Origin: an uncultured Flavobacteriaceae bacterium
GTDB lineage: Bacteria > Bacteroidota > Bacteroidia > Flavobacteriales > Flavobacteriaceae
DNA: 64,000 nucleotides
Direction: 5' to 3'
Assembly: GCA_949372605.1 (NCBI GenBank)
Contig: CASIAE010000002.1
Location: forward strand, 1-64,000
Made by a program: the position numbers and the translations under genes. Position 1 is the stretch's first letter; each line of letters begins with the position of its first letter. Of this stretch, positions 8,835 to 18,438 are shown piece after piece. The notes under the pieces were generated by a model. That model saw only the letters and a program-made list of their open reading frames with translations, was not told where the DNA came from and made no database searches.

Positions 8835-10192
8835 TATTTAATATTTAGTGTTGGTTTCTCTTTAGGTAAATCTGGATATTGATCAAGGTTTTTCTGAAGT
8901 TTTTCCTTAATCAACAATTGCGACTCACTTAGCTCCGTGTCTTTTAATGATTTCTTTTCAAGAAGATCGTTTTTCATATCATAAAACTCACCTGATTTGT
9001 ATAGTTTATACCTGTCAGTTTGAGAAAATATATTTCTAAAACCACTGTTCTTTCCCCACATAGGGTCATAATAAATCGTTGCGGTTTCCCTATTTAATTC
9101 TTCCCCCTCCGTCAGCGTATCTTCAAAACTAACTCCATCCGAATTGTCTTTTTCAACATTTAGGATTGCGGCAAAAGTGGCGTAAAAGTCACTGAAATTA
9201 ATGAGCCCATTGTAACTTTTTGGTTTCTTTACTGAGGCTGGCCAGCTGGCCACCATGGGAACATGATTCCCATGTGTGATCGTATTTCCTTTTGCACCTT
9301 TTACTTGCCCGTTATTCGTATTTGAAACAATATTTAAATTTGTTCCATTGTCACCCACAAAAATCAACAAGGTGTTTTCAGCAATGCCTTGTACTTTTAG
9401 CTCGTTCACAATATTGCCAATGATTTTGTCCATATAAGCCACCATGTCAATGAAAAACTTGTTGTCTGGCTTTGCTCTGGTTTCCAATGAATCCCATGCT
9501 TTGGAATCTGGGGTAGGCACAAATGGATTATGAACCAATAACATTGGATAATAAATGAAAAACGGATTGTCTTTATTTCGTTTTATGAAGTCAATTGCAT
9601 AATTAGACACAACATCAGGACCGTATGCGTCAGGATCTCTATTCAAAAGCTTTCCGTTTTGCTCAATCAAAGGGTTTGAAAACCGTTCTCCTTGTTTTTT
9701 TAATTGGGTCAGTTGCCACAAGCTGTATTCGTCAAAACCAAAATGGTGAGGGCGTGTATTATCTTCATAGCCATCAATTTTTTGCTGGAGTCCATTCAGC
9801 TGCCATTTACCAACGATCGCTGTTTTATAGCCATTTTCCTTAAATAAATTCCCAAAGGTTTTCTGATTTGGATTTAAATAGGTGAAATATTCATAGTTTT
9901 TATAATTCCTTTTTCCTGTCATTATTTTCACTCGAGATGGGGTACACAAGGGTTGCGATATTGCTCTAGTAAAATTCACTCCTGTTCTCGCTAAAGAGTC
10001 AAGAACTGGGGTTTTATAGGAGGTGCTTCCATTAATACTTAAACATTCAAAACCAATATCATCTGCCATAATCAGAATAACATTGGGTTGTTTGGGTAGT
10101 TTTTTTTGAGATTCACAATTTGAAAAAACAAAAAATATCACAAGTATCACTAATGGAAATTTCACTTTTATTAAATTTTTAAAATAGCACAT
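8834..10192 (-). CDS. Type I sulfatase lipoprotein
   Basis: The protein has 452 residues with a lipoprotein signal whose lipid-attachment site is FSNC (Cys26). The first metal site PNVILIMADDIGFE and the active-site signature CTPSR-VKIMTG (Cys83) define an S1 sulfatase. IVGKWQLNG and VGDNGTN supply other expected landmarks. It differs clearly in sequence from the adjacent sulfatases, so it probably removes sulfate at another position or from another sugar rather than being a recent duplicate. It ends with the coupled TAATG junction to the next gene. Its start is 14 nt after the stop of the upstream Gfo/Idh/MocA gene. Confidence 0.88.
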   Translation of the reverse strand: MCYFKNLIKVKFPLVILVIFFVFSNCESQKKLPKQPNVILIMADDIGFECLSINGSTSYKTPVLDSLARTGVNFTRAISQPLCTPSRVKIMTGKRNYKNYEYFTYLNPNQKTFGNLFKENGYKTAIVGKWQLNGLQQKIDGYEDNTRPHHFGFDEYSLWQLTQLKKQGERFSNPLIEQNGKLLNRDPDAYGPDVVSNYAIDFIKRNKDNPFFIYYPMLLVHNPFVPTPDSKAWDSLETRAKPDNKFFIDMVAYMDKIIGNIVNELKVQGIAENTLLIFVGDNGTNLNIVSNTNNGQVKGAKGNTITHGNHVPMVASWPASVKKPKSYNGLINFSDFYATFAAILNVEKDNSDGVSFEDTLTEGEELNRETATIYYDPMWGKNSGFRNIFSQTDRYKLYKSGEFYDMKNDLLEKKSLKDTELSESQLLIKEKLQKNLDQYPDLPKEKPTLNIK

Positions 10193-10206
10193 TTTACTTT
10201 TTATTG

Positions 10207-11226
10207 TTAAATAATATTTTCAATATTTCCTTCTGATCGATAAAGCGCATTGATAAAAGCAACTGATTTTCTTGCTTCATTGACACCGACTAGTGGTTCT
10301 TTTTCATCTTTTACAGCTGCTATCATATTGTTTATAGAAGCAATGTGAAATTGATCTCCAATTGCCATTGGATCAGAAGCACCCGAGCCGTTCGAATCCT
10401 CCTGAATGTTCAACAAACCATTGATTTCAGGAAGACTGGAAGAAACGATTTGACCTCCTTCGAACTGTACATTTCCCAAAGTCCCGAAAACACCAATGGA
10501 TTCTGGTTCGCCAGGATAAAGTGCTGTTCCACCCGAAAGTGTCCCTAGGGCACCATTCTTAAATCTAAAGGAAGCTACGCCGACATCTTCTCCTTCAATA
10601 TTATGATGTAATGTGTCAATGAAGCCACTGATTTCTGCTACTTCACCAATCAGGTTTATCATAAGATCAATGGTATGTATGCCTTGATTTATAAAAGTTG
10701 CACCTCCATCTATTTCTTTTGTACCTCGCCAAGAGTCTTCATAGTATTCTAAAGATCTGTACCAATTTACACTGGTTTGAACCAAAAGTATTTTACCCAA
10801 TAAGCCTTCGGCTAAAATCTTTTTAAATTGAATAAATTCTGGATTCATTCTGTTTTGAAAAACACAGCCTAGTTTTACATTGTGTTCCTTAATTATTTTT
10901 GAAATCGTATCAATTCTATCCGTAGTGATTTCAAGTGGTTTTTCACAAAGTATATTTATACCATATTTTGCAATTTTAGAAATGGTCTCAAGATGCAGCC
11001 CACTTTCATTACAAACACAAACAATCTCTAAATCAGGGGTTTTTAAAAACTGATCAATTTCCCAAAATACTGGCGAGGAGAAGTTTTCCTGAACGGCTTC
11101 AGCTCTAGACTTAGTCTTGCTTACCAACCCCAAAAGTTTGGCATTAGGAATTGCTTCAATGCAGCCTGCGTGTAGCTTAGCAATATTGCCTGTCCCTATT
11201 ATTCCAAAACCAATTTGCTTTTCCAA
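10207..11226 (-). CDS. Gfo/Idh/MocA family oxidoreductase, cytoplasmic
   Basis: This 339-residue protein starts directly with the dinucleotide-binding motif (GFGIIGTGNIAKLHA) and has no signal peptide, unlike the two exported paralogues in this locus. LCEKPLEIT carries the EKP triad and GGATFINQGIHTIDLM the conserved downstream His region. It probably oxidises or reduces a monosaccharide released by the periplasmic enzymes, in the cytoplasm. It is co-transcribed between the GH92 gene (19 nt away) and a sulfatase. The family is certain from motifs and length; the substrate is unknown. Confidence 0.88.
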   Translation of the reverse strand: MEKQIGFGIIGTGNIAKLHAGCIEAIPNAKLLGLVSKTKSRAEAVQENFSSPVFWEIDQFLKTPDLEIVCVCNESGLHLETISKIAKYGINILCEKPLEITTDRIDTISKIIKEHNVKLGCVFQNRMNPEFIQFKKILAEGLLGKILLVQTSVNWYRSLEYYEDSWRGTKEIDGGATFINQGIHTIDLMINLIGEVAEISGFIDTLHHNIEGEDVGVASFRFKNGALGTLSGGTALYPGEPESIGVFGTLGNVQFEGGQIVSSSLPEINGLLNIQEDSNGSGASDPMAIGDQFHIASINNMIAAVKDEKEPLVGVNEARKSVAFINALYRSEGNIENII

Positions 11227-11245
11227 AAATCAAACTTATTAATTA

Positions 11246-13618
11246 TTAATCTGACATACTACTAGGAAGAGTTTCTGGATTTACCGCCCATTCTAAATTT
11301 GGACTTTCGTCTAAAACATATTCTAGCTTTCCTCCATTAATTAGAACATCGTGATAGAACCAAGATTGATTTAAAGATGCTCCATTAAGTTTCACACTTT
11401 GAATGTATTTATTTTCTAAATTATTATTCTGAGTTGTAATCGTAAAACTCTCACCAGGGTAATAATTTGAATCTAAATGAATCTTAATTTCATCAAAAAT
11501 CGGACTCGATATGTCATAAGCTGGCTTTTGATTTGTCCCACCTTTCATTTCAAACAAACCAATTTTCATCAATACCGAAAGAGCCCCCATTAACCCTTGA
11601 TCCTCGTCACCACTGTATCCTTTTTGAGGCGTGTTGTCGCTGTATAGGACTTCTAACACATCACGCACCCATTTTTGAGTAAGCCAAGGCTCACCCATAT
11701 AATTGAAAATGTAAGCCGTTTGCATAGAAGGCTGGTTCCCATAGTTGAGGTATGCTCTTCTTCTTTGATCGGTTACAAACTTATCGCCACGATAATTGTG
11801 CGTCACAAACTGGTGTTGTTCTGCAATTAGAAAGGATTGATTTAACCTTTTTGATGCGATTGACTTTCCTCCCATTAGTTTGGCTAAACCGGCCAAATCA
11901 TGCGGGACAAACCAAGTTCCTGCTGCAGCAGTAGCTTCTACAAAACCAGATCCTGGACCACCAAAAGCATCACTTTCATAAACCAAAGGATCAAAGGGTT
12001 CTATCCATGAACCATCGAGCGCTCTTCCTCGCATCCACCCCGTTTTTTTATCGTATATATTTTTATAATTTTCTGATCGTTTCAACAACATTGCGTAATC
12101 ATCATTTTTATTTAATGATTTAGCAAGTTGCGCTAAAGTCCAGTCTTGATAAGCATATTCCATTGTAGTTCCTGGGCCACACTGATGAAGACCGTATTTT
12201 TTATCTGACAAAGGAAAGGGAACATAACCTCGTTCTATATAATGTTCAATTCCTCCTCCAATGTTGGTGTAGTGCTCATAGCCAACTTTACTCATCATTC
12301 CACCGGGCATTGCATTTTTAAGCATTCCTTCATAAGCTTTGTTAATGTCAAAACCACGGATTCCTTTCATATAGGCACTAACAATGAAAGGTGTAGAAGA
12401 AGCTCCTGTCATTACATAGGTATAATTCCCTCCTGATGGGCCTCTAGGTATTAGACCACCGTCATCATACATCAACAACATCGAGTTTACAAACTCCTCA
12501 GAAATTTTAGGGTAAACCAAATGCCAAAGTGTATTCAATGTCCATTGTGCTCCCCAAAAAGAATCTGAATTATAGTGATTGAATTTAGGCTTCCCGTTGG
12601 TCCCTATTGGTATTTGACGTATTTTTTGGTTTTCTCCAGTCATGTCACTGTATTTCCCATTGACGTCACTGATAATTCTTCTTCCTTGAAGGGCATGCCA
12701 TAAATCTGTGTAAAAACGTACTTGCTGATCTTTTGTATTTCCTTTGATTTCGATCCTACTCAGGTGATCGTTCCATTGCTTTTTAGAATCCGAAACAACT
12801 GCATCAAAATCCCAATGCGCCAATTCTGTAGTCAGGTTTAATTCGGCTTGATTCATACTTACATAGGAAATACCAACTTTCATCAATAGCTGCTCCCCTT
12901 TCTTACTTTTAAAAACAGGATAGACCCCTCCATTAGTTCCTTCGAACTTATTGGCTTTGCCAGTCAACTCACCATCTTTCCAAGCATTAAGCGTTTCGAA
13001 TGGTTTGTTAAAATGAATGGCAAAAAACACTTTTGTATCCTTGGGTCTTCTGCTCGTTTTTTCCATCACGGCATAGCCTCTGATTTTAGTATTCGAAACT
13101 TTCTTAGCATAACCACTTTTGGTGCCCCCGGGGCCTAGTTGAGCTGAGAGATCAATAATGATTGAATTTTGATCCGATGCGGGAAAGGTATAACGATGAA
13201 AACCAACTCTTGTCGTGGAGGTTAATTCCACTTTAATTCCATAATCTTCCAAAACAACAGAATGGTATCCAGGGGTGGCTGTTTCATTATCGTGAGAATA
13301 GGCTGAACCATAATTTTTAGGTCCTAAATGTGCTTTGATTTTTCCTGTAGTCGGCATCACAGGAATTCCTGAAAGTTGCCATGCGTGGATGTGACTGAAA
13401 AAATTAATTGTCTTTTCGTTGTAACGATAACCTGATTCCCATGCCCCAGCTGTTCCCATGTCTGGACTTAGGTTAACCATCCCAAATGGTCGGGAGGCTG
13501 AGGTAAAGAAGAACCACCTTGAATTAGCAGAATCAACAAATGGATTGACCAAATCAACGGGTTGTTGTGAATAAAGAACTGTTGTTATTAATATTAAAAA
13601 TAGTCTTAGTTTTTTCAT
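11246..13618 (-). CDS. GH92 family glycoside hydrolase (alpha-mannosidase-like)
   Basis: The 790-residue protein has a short signal peptide (residues 1-18). The N-terminal beta-sandwich opens with VDLVNPFVDS and SRPFGMVNLSPDMG, a characteristic GH92 signature. The (alpha/alpha)6 catalytic domain includes DSFWGAQWTLNTLWHL, GLIPRGPSGGNY and, near residue 670, GDEDQGLMGALSVLMKIGLF, where the acidic residues of the calcium-dependent inverting machinery lie. Characterised GH92 enzymes are exo-alpha-mannosidases using Ca2+, some acting on phosphorylated mannans. In a sulfatase locus this suggests terminal alpha-mannose or a similar sugar in the substrate. The family is secure; mannose specificity is inference. 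It lies 6 nt from the enolase-superfamily gene. Confidence 0.9.
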   Translation of the reverse strand: MKKLRLFLILITTVLYSQQPVDLVNPFVDSANSRWFFFTSASRPFGMVNLSPDMGTAGAWESGYRYNEKTINFFSHIHAWQLSGIPVMPTTGKIKAHLGPKNYGSAYSHDNETATPGYHSVVLEDYGIKVELTSTTRVGFHRYTFPASDQNSIIIDLSAQLGPGGTKSGYAKKVSNTKIRGYAVMEKTSRRPKDTKVFFAIHFNKPFETLNAWKDGELTGKANKFEGTNGGVYPVFKSKKGEQLLMKVGISYVSMNQAELNLTTELAHWDFDAVVSDSKKQWNDHLSRIEIKGNTKDQQVRFYTDLWHALQGRRIISDVNGKYSDMTGENQKIRQIPIGTNGKPKFNHYNSDSFWGAQWTLNTLWHLVYPKISEEFVNSMLLMYDDGGLIPRGPSGGNYTYVMTGASSTPFIVSAYMKGIRGFDINKAYEGMLKNAMPGGMMSKVGYEHYTNIGGGIEHYIERGYVPFPLSDKKYGLHQCGPGTTMEYAYQDWTLAQLAKSLNKNDDYAMLLKRSENYKNIYDKKTGWMRGRALDGSWIEPFDPLVYESDAFGGPGSGFVEATAAAGTWFVPHDLAGLAKLMGGKSIASKRLNQSFLIAEQHQFVTHNYRGDKFVTDQRRRAYLNYGNQPSMQTAYIFNYMGEPWLTQKWVRDVLEVLYSDNTPQKGYSGDEDQGLMGALSVLMKIGLFEMKGGTNQKPAYDISSPIFDEIKIHLDSNYYPGESFTITTQNNNLENKYIQSVKLNGASLNQSWFYHDVLINGGKLEYVLDESPNLEWAVNPETLPSSMSD

Positions 13619-13624
13619 TATTAA

Positions 13625-14842
13625 TTAAATATTTAAGTTTGAATCAGCTAGTGATAATAATTTTTTTTCATCAACCTTTAACCCAAACCCAGGTTTAAAT
13701 TTTACTTCAACCTTTCCATCCGAATTTAGATAGGTTGCTTTATCGATGACGCAATTAAGAAAAGAATCGTTTTCTTGTGGTTTTTCCATGGCTTCAACCC
13801 ATGAAGCCTCATTACCCACAGCGAGTTGTTGCCAAAAGGTACAGGCGGCACCAACCAGACTAGAATCCCCAATCATAATTCCTTTTTTTGAAGCCCTTAC
13901 TATGGAAGACAATTTATTGATTTCAAGAAAAGTTCCCATGGTATTGGGGTGAAAATTAAAATAATCACCCATTTTACTGTCAAAGAATTCAATGCTCTTC
14001 TTTGCTGGACGCATAATGTGATCAGGTATAATTGAAAGTTCTCCTACTTTACTTTGAATATAAATAAATTCCTCTTTAGATAAAGAAGAAGGATCTTCGA
14101 TGGCATTCATCCCAGCCTGGTTCAACTCAATCAAAACATTGATAAGTTGGTCTAAATCTTTAATGTATTTGTACCCTCGGTTAGGATCTCCCACGATGAA
14201 TGAATCAGGACCTAAAAAAGCTCTCAAGGCACTTATGTTTTTCTTATCAGTTTCAAAATCTCCAAACATCTTGATTTTTACATAACGGTGCATGTTTTGA
14301 TCCTTGGCTATTTTTGCTTGAATAACCACCGCTTCGGCATTTTTTTCTAGGATGCAGAAAATGGCGGGAATGGGTTGATCGCCCTGAAGTCCCCACATTT
14401 TAATCGTAGGTTTATTTGCGATTTTCCCCATTAAGTCATAAAGTGTCATAAGGACTCCTTCACTAATCGCAGCAGACCATTTCTTGTCAAAATAACTATT
14501 TCGTCCTTTTTCAATGGCAGCATTTAAATCCATGCCTTTAATCCCGCTGAATTCAGCAGCCCAATTCTTTAAATCAAAGTCTGGATTATTACTTGAAACT
14601 TTTGTTTCTCCCCAACCCGTATGTCCACCAGCTTTTATACTGAGCATTACATGTTGTCGGTTTTTCCATACACCATAACTGAAATGTCTTTCTTTTTTGA
14701 CATTGATTAAATACAGATCAATTGCTTCTATTTTTACCTTTGATCCATCTAAATTTGAGCAATTTGAAAAAACTGAAGGGACTAACAACAAGGGTAAGAT
14801 ACCAGTAGACTTTTTAAGAAAGTGCCTTCTCGAATTATTCAT
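13625..14842 (-). CDS. Enolase-superfamily (mandelate racemase/muconate lactonizing type) enzyme with Tat/lipoprotein signal
   Basis: The 405-residue protein starts with a twin-arginine motif (SRRHFLKK) and a hydrophobic stretch ending in FSNC (Cys28), so it is predicted to be exported by Tat and lipidated. The enolase-superfamily barrel is intact by motif: K189-x-K191 on the second strand (base), metal ligands D219 (VGDPN), E249 (IEDPS) and D274 (IIPDH). Superfamily members abstract the proton alpha to a carboxylate with Mg2+, giving racemases, dehydratases or lactonizing enzymes. Most are cytoplasmic, so an exported one in a uronate/sulfate locus suggests acid-sugar dehydration or epimerisation outside the cytoplasm. 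The catalysed reaction is not known. Its start is 5 nt from the stop of the first operon gene. Confidence 0.85.
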   Translation of the reverse strand: MNNSRRHFLKKSTGILPLLLVPSVFSNCSNLDGSKVKIEAIDLYLINVKKERHFSYGVWKNRQHVMLSIKAGGHTGWGETKVSSNNPDFDLKNWAAEFSGIKGMDLNAAIEKGRNSYFDKKWSAAISEGVLMTLYDLMGKIANKPTIKMWGLQGDQPIPAIFCILEKNAEAVVIQAKIAKDQNMHRYVKIKMFGDFETDKKNISALRAFLGPDSFIVGDPNRGYKYIKDLDQLINVLIELNQAGMNAIEDPSSLSKEEFIYIQSKVGELSIIPDHIMRPAKKSIEFFDSKMGDYFNFHPNTMGTFLEINKLSSIVRASKKGIMIGDSSLVGAACTFWQQLAVGNEASWVEAMEKPQENDSFLNCVIDKATYLNSDGKVEVKFKPGFGLKVDEKKLLSLADSNLNI

Positions 14843-14847
14843 AAAAT

Positions 14848-16263
14848 CTATTTCTTTGAGTTTTGAATGATTTCAGCATTGGCATCATATAAAAAACTTA
14901 TTAATTCTTTGTCTAATTCTTGAACAATCTCAGGAAGCTCCTTAGACAGGTCGTTCTTTTCTTCAATATCTTTTGAAAGGTCAAACAACTCATACATTTT
15001 CTCTTCCCAGTGTTTTACTAATTTGAAATTTCCAGAGCGAATAGCAGACTTAGGCTTTCTATTGGCAGCTTGATGGAATATCAAATAAGGACTGTTTCTT
15101 TTTACTTTACCGCTGCCATTATTGTGGAGAATTTCTTTAATACTTCCCCCATCAATTTTTTCTGGTAATACGCCATTAAATCCAGAAAGATCTGCAAGCG
15201 TTGGCAATAAGTCTAGGCCTGTGATCGGTACGTCAGAAAACGAACCTTTATTAACCCCTGGGCCTACCACAACAAAAGGAACCCTAATTCCTCCTTCATA
15301 CATGGAGCCTTTGCCCCCTCTCAAAGGAAAGTTCCTTGGGGTGATTTGTTTCTTTCCAATAGGAATTGAAGACCGACCTCCATTGTCTGAGAGGAAAATG
15401 ATATAAGTATTATCTAAAATCCCGAGTGCTTCTACCTTATCTAAAATCATTCCTATTCCCTTATCCATGTCCTCAGTCATGGCAGCAAATTCAGGGACAA
15501 AATGTTTCTCTCCCTTTTTTAAATTATTGTATTTATCTATTGATTTTTCGGAATGGGTTATGGCAAGATGAACTGCATAATGAGAAATCTGTATGAAAAA
15601 AGGCTTGTTGTTTTTAGTTTGTTCCTCAATAAAATCATTGGACCTAGTGGTCAAATCAAAAATCAATTTGGGGTCATCATACGATGCGGGCCATTCTTTA
15701 CCCATTGCAAAAGGAATCTCTTGATCCCCAATTTCAATAATACTCTTTCCTCCTCCAGTATTGTTACCTGTTAATCCATCGCTGAAATCATACCCCATTT
15801 CTTCTGGTGTAAAATGATCATATCGGGCATCCCATTTTCCGAAATGTGCAGTGGCATAATTTTCATCCGCCAATTTTAAAATCTTGGGAATGGTCATTTC
15901 TTTTCGAAAGACTTTTGTCCAATTGTCGCGATCTTTTTGATATTCATGTTTGGCTGGCGTTAATCCTGTTAAGATACTTTTTCTAGTGGGTGAACAAAAA
16001 GGAGCTGGAGCATAGCCATTGGTCAATCGCATTCCCATGCTGGCCAATCTTTCCATGTTTGGTGTTTCGTAGAAATCACTTTTTGAACGATTATCTTTGG
16101 GGTCAGCTAAAAAAGAAGTTCCCACCCAACTCTGATCATCGGTTAATATAACAATAAAATTTGGTCGTTTTTGTTTTTGAGAAAATCCTTTGAAAAAACA
16201 AACAATAGCGATTAGACAAAATATTTTTTTTCCAATTTGGATATCAATGACATTTGGTTTCAT
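14848..16263 (-). CDS. Type I sulfatase, secreted; first gene of the long minus-strand operon
   Basis: PNFIVILTDDQSWVG supplies the first metal ligands and CSPTR-KSILTG the active site (Cys90 from the chosen start). HFGKWDARYDH and SDNGGRSS are further sulfatase landmarks. The frame is open to an upstream start at 16320, but the ATG at 16263 gives the best signal peptide (FCLIAIVCFFKGFSQ) and clears the operator, so I prefer it. ATG 16287 is another option. It heads an eleven-gene minus-strand run. The palindrome at 16335-16346 lies 71 bp upstream and is the likely control site of the whole run. The target sulfate position is unknown. Confidence 0.88.
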   Translation of the reverse strand: MKPNVIDIQIGKKIFCLIAIVCFFKGFSQKQKRPNFIVILTDDQSWVGTSFLADPKDNRSKSDFYETPNMERLASMGMRLTNGYAPAPFCSPTRKSILTGLTPAKHEYQKDRDNWTKVFRKEMTIPKILKLADENYATAHFGKWDARYDHFTPEEMGYDFSDGLTGNNTGGGKSIIEIGDQEIPFAMGKEWPASYDDPKLIFDLTTRSNDFIEEQTKNNKPFFIQISHYAVHLAITHSEKSIDKYNNLKKGEKHFVPEFAAMTEDMDKGIGMILDKVEALGILDNTYIIFLSDNGGRSSIPIGKKQITPRNFPLRGGKGSMYEGGIRVPFVVVGPGVNKGSFSDVPITGLDLLPTLADLSGFNGVLPEKIDGGSIKEILHNNGSGKVKRNSPYLIFHQAANRKPKSAIRSGNFKLVKHWEEKMYELFDLSKDIEEKNDLSKELPEIVQELDKELISFLYDANAEIIQNSKK

Positions 16264-16334
16264 TAAACAAAATTTAAATTTTGACATATAACATAACAAA
16301 TGGTTTAATTGTAAAATCAAAAAATATCAAATTC

Positions 16335-16346
16335 GTGTACGCGCAC
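16335..16346. promoter_or_regulatory. 12-bp palindromic operator, copy 1
   Basis: GTGTACGCGCAC is a near-perfect palindrome with central CG. Its reverse complement is identical to the copy at 23523-23534. It lies between the stop of the 17953-16403 sulfatase and the start of the 16263 operon. A central CG in a short palindrome is typical of LacI-family operators. The regulator is not in the window, so the identity of the protein is inference. Confidence 0.65.
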
Positions 16347-16402
16347 AATTATTCAAAAATAACACATTTAACTCAGGATTAAAAAGTAATTGTATATTAA
16401 AA

Positions 16403-17953
16403 TTAATTCCAATTATTTTTAATGATTTCTAAAAGTTCAGCAGGGTCTTTTTGAGAATCTCCCGTTTGAAATCGCAACAAAGTTAATTCTGATTTAAGGG
16501 CAAAAATCACACTACGGTTTTTAAAACTACTATACTCATTCTTTAACTCTTTCGGATCTTTCTTTAAATCATAAAACTCCCATTTGGGTGGTGTTGTTTC
16601 ATTCGTATAAGCACCATTATATCCCAAGGAATGTCCATAATAAAAAATCAACTTGTATCGTTCATTACGGATTCCAAAATGAGCTGGCCGATCCAAGGAG
16701 TGAGCATAATATCTATAGTACATGCTTTTTCTCCAATCCTTTGGGCTTTTCTTAATTAAGTTTTTACGAAAACTTTTTCCTTGAAAGTCAGAAGGTATTG
16801 GCAAACCTGCATAATCTAAAATCAATGAAGAAAAATCAATATTTAAAACAATATCGTCCACCTTTTTATTGGCTGGAATTTCTTTTGGATATCTAATTAC
16901 GAATGGCATTCTGAGGGATTCTTCAAGAAACATGCGTTTATCAAAGAAACCATGTTCGCCCAAAAAATAACCCTGATCAGATGTGTAAATCACTATGGTG
17001 TTTTCTGCCAATCCATTTTCGTCCAAATAATCTAACACCCTACCAATATTATCGTCAATGGCTGCTGCACATTTTAAGAAATCTTTCACCAGTTTTTGGT
17101 AGGTTTTCTTTCTTAATTCATTGGCGCCTAAACCATTTACATCGAAAGGAAGTCCGGGGTAATTCCACGCTTTGGTGTTGTTAATAGAAGCTTTTTTCCA
17201 ACGTCCGGCAAGAGTTTCCAGTACCTGTCCTTTAAAAACTCTTCCTGATTCTTGAGGGCCAAACTCAAGTAGTGACTCAGGTTCTGGGATGCTAACGTCA
17301 TTAAAAAGGTCTTTATACCGCTCCGGATAATCAAAGGGTTCGTGAGTTGCCTTAAAATGAGTCATCAACATAAAAGGTTGGGTTTTATCTCTTTTATTCA
17401 ACCATTCAAGAGAAGCATCAGTGATAACGTCTGTTGAAAATCCTTGGTAAACCGAGCCTCCTTTTTTCCCATCTTCCCAGTTCTCTGCTGTTTTCAATAT
17501 TGGATCTTGGTATTTTCCCTGTCCAGGTAGGACTTTAAAATAGTCAAAGCCAGAAGGTTTTGACTTTAAATGCCACTTCCCTATTATCGCAGTTTGATAG
17601 CCCGAATTGCTCAATATTTTTGCCACATTATTTCGATTGGGATCAAGTTTATCGCTTAAGGTATATACCTGATTTTGGTGACTGTACTGACCGGTTAGTA
17701 TTGTGGCCCTGCTTGGAACACAAATGGAATTAGTACAAAAAGTATTTTCAAGTAATGTCCCTTCATTCGCCAATCTCCTTATGTTTTTATTTATCACATA
17801 ATCCTGAAGCACACCACCATAAAGCCCCCAAGCTTGACTGGTGTGATCATCCGCCATGATAAAAACAATGTTGGGGCGAGCACTTTTATTTGTATTCTGA
17901 CCAAAATTAAAAGTGACAATAAAAAGGAATACTATAAGAGTAACTAATCTCAT
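16403..17953 (-). CDS. Type I sulfatase, secreted
   Basis: The 516-residue protein has an N-terminal signal (LVTLIVFLFIVTFNFGQ). PNIVFIMADDHTSQAWG and CVPSR-ATILTGQYSHQ (Cys78) place it among S1 sulfatases that resemble N-acetylglucosamine-6-sulfatase or choline-sulfatase-like enzymes. IGKWHLKSKPSGFDYF and TSDQGYFLGEHGFFDKRMF are strong further matches. The C-terminal YDLKKDPKELKNEY turn is typical. It follows the DoxX-like gene by 33 nt and is the last gene of a two-gene unit controlled by the divergent operator at 18393. The exact sugar target is not known. Confidence 0.9.
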   Translation of the reverse strand: MRLVTLIVFLFIVTFNFGQNTNKSARPNIVFIMADDHTSQAWGLYGGVLQDYVINKNIRRLANEGTLLENTFCTNSICVPSRATILTGQYSHQNQVYTLSDKLDPNRNNVAKILSNSGYQTAIIGKWHLKSKPSGFDYFKVLPGQGKYQDPILKTAENWEDGKKGGSVYQGFSTDVITDASLEWLNKRDKTQPFMLMTHFKATHEPFDYPERYKDLFNDVSIPEPESLLEFGPQESGRVFKGQVLETLAGRWKKASINNTKAWNYPGLPFDVNGLGANELRKKTYQKLVKDFLKCAAAIDDNIGRVLDYLDENGLAENTIVIYTSDQGYFLGEHGFFDKRMFLEESLRMPFVIRYPKEIPANKKVDDIVLNIDFSSLILDYAGLPIPSDFQGKSFRKNLIKKSPKDWRKSMYYRYYAHSLDRPAHFGIRNERYKLIFYYGHSLGYNGAYTNETTPPKWEFYDLKKDPKELKNEYSSFKNRSVIFALKSELTLLRFQTGDSQKDPAELLEIIKNNWN

Positions 17954-17986
17954 TTAGATGTTGTTTTTTAAAATTAAATTTTTAAA

Positions 17987-18352
17987 CTATTTTTTTATTC
18001 TTTTAATTTCGAGGTATAAAACTAAGGGGGGGATCCAATTTCCAGCACGCTCAAAAAACTCCAAAAATGATTCCCCATAAATTGGTCGCATAGCGGCTGT
18101 TAAAAAACCCCAAAAAGCACACCATAATAAAACTATGGGAAATAGATAAAAAACAACAGTCAAACCCAATGAAATATCGATTACTCCAATGATTTTCATT
18201 ATGAGGTAGGCTTCTGACTCATTTTCAGTAATAAAAGAAAGGTATTCAATCCATTGTTCTTTCCCCAAGTAAGCAATTATTCCATGAGAAATAAAAATTG
18301 AAGCTACCGCAAAACGAAGCAAACATTCAATAATGCTATTTTTTTTATTCAT
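17987..18352 (-). CDS. Small DoxX-like membrane protein
   Basis: The 121-residue hydrophobic protein has about four predicted transmembrane helices (around residues 8-28, 48-66, 68-87 and 104-117). The GNWIPPLVLYLEI end and overall size are like DoxX-type membrane proteins. Members elsewhere interact with quinone or electron-transfer systems, but many are uncharacterised. It is the first gene of a two-gene unit with a sulfatase, divergent from the DUF1080 gene. An electron-transfer role for exported oxidoreductases would fit the locus, but that is only a suggestion. Confidence 0.6.
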   Translation of the reverse strand: MNKKNSIIECLLRFAVASIFISHGIIAYLGKEQWIEYLSFITENESEAYLIMKIIGVIDISLGLTVVFYLFPIVLLWCAFWGFLTAAMRPIYGESFLEFFERAGNWIPPLVLYLEIKRIKK

Positions 18353-18392
18353 TTTATATATTGTTAAATTAATAAAAATGATTAATTTTATC

Positions 18393-18404
18393 GTGTGCGT
18401 ACAC
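18393..18404. promoter_or_regulatory. 12-bp palindromic operator, copy 2 (divergent promoter)
   Basis: GTGTGCGTACAC lies between divergent genes, 40 bp upstream of the DoxX-like start (18352) and 34 bp upstream of the DUF1080 start (18439). It matches copies 1 and 3 at 11 of 12 positions in the appropriate orientation. All three are embedded in AT-rich flanks with the extended form TCGTG-N6-CACWA on one strand. One bound regulator could control both directions. Confidence 0.65.
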
Positions 18405-18438
18405 TATAAAAATTCTATTAAAATTAAATATAAACAAA

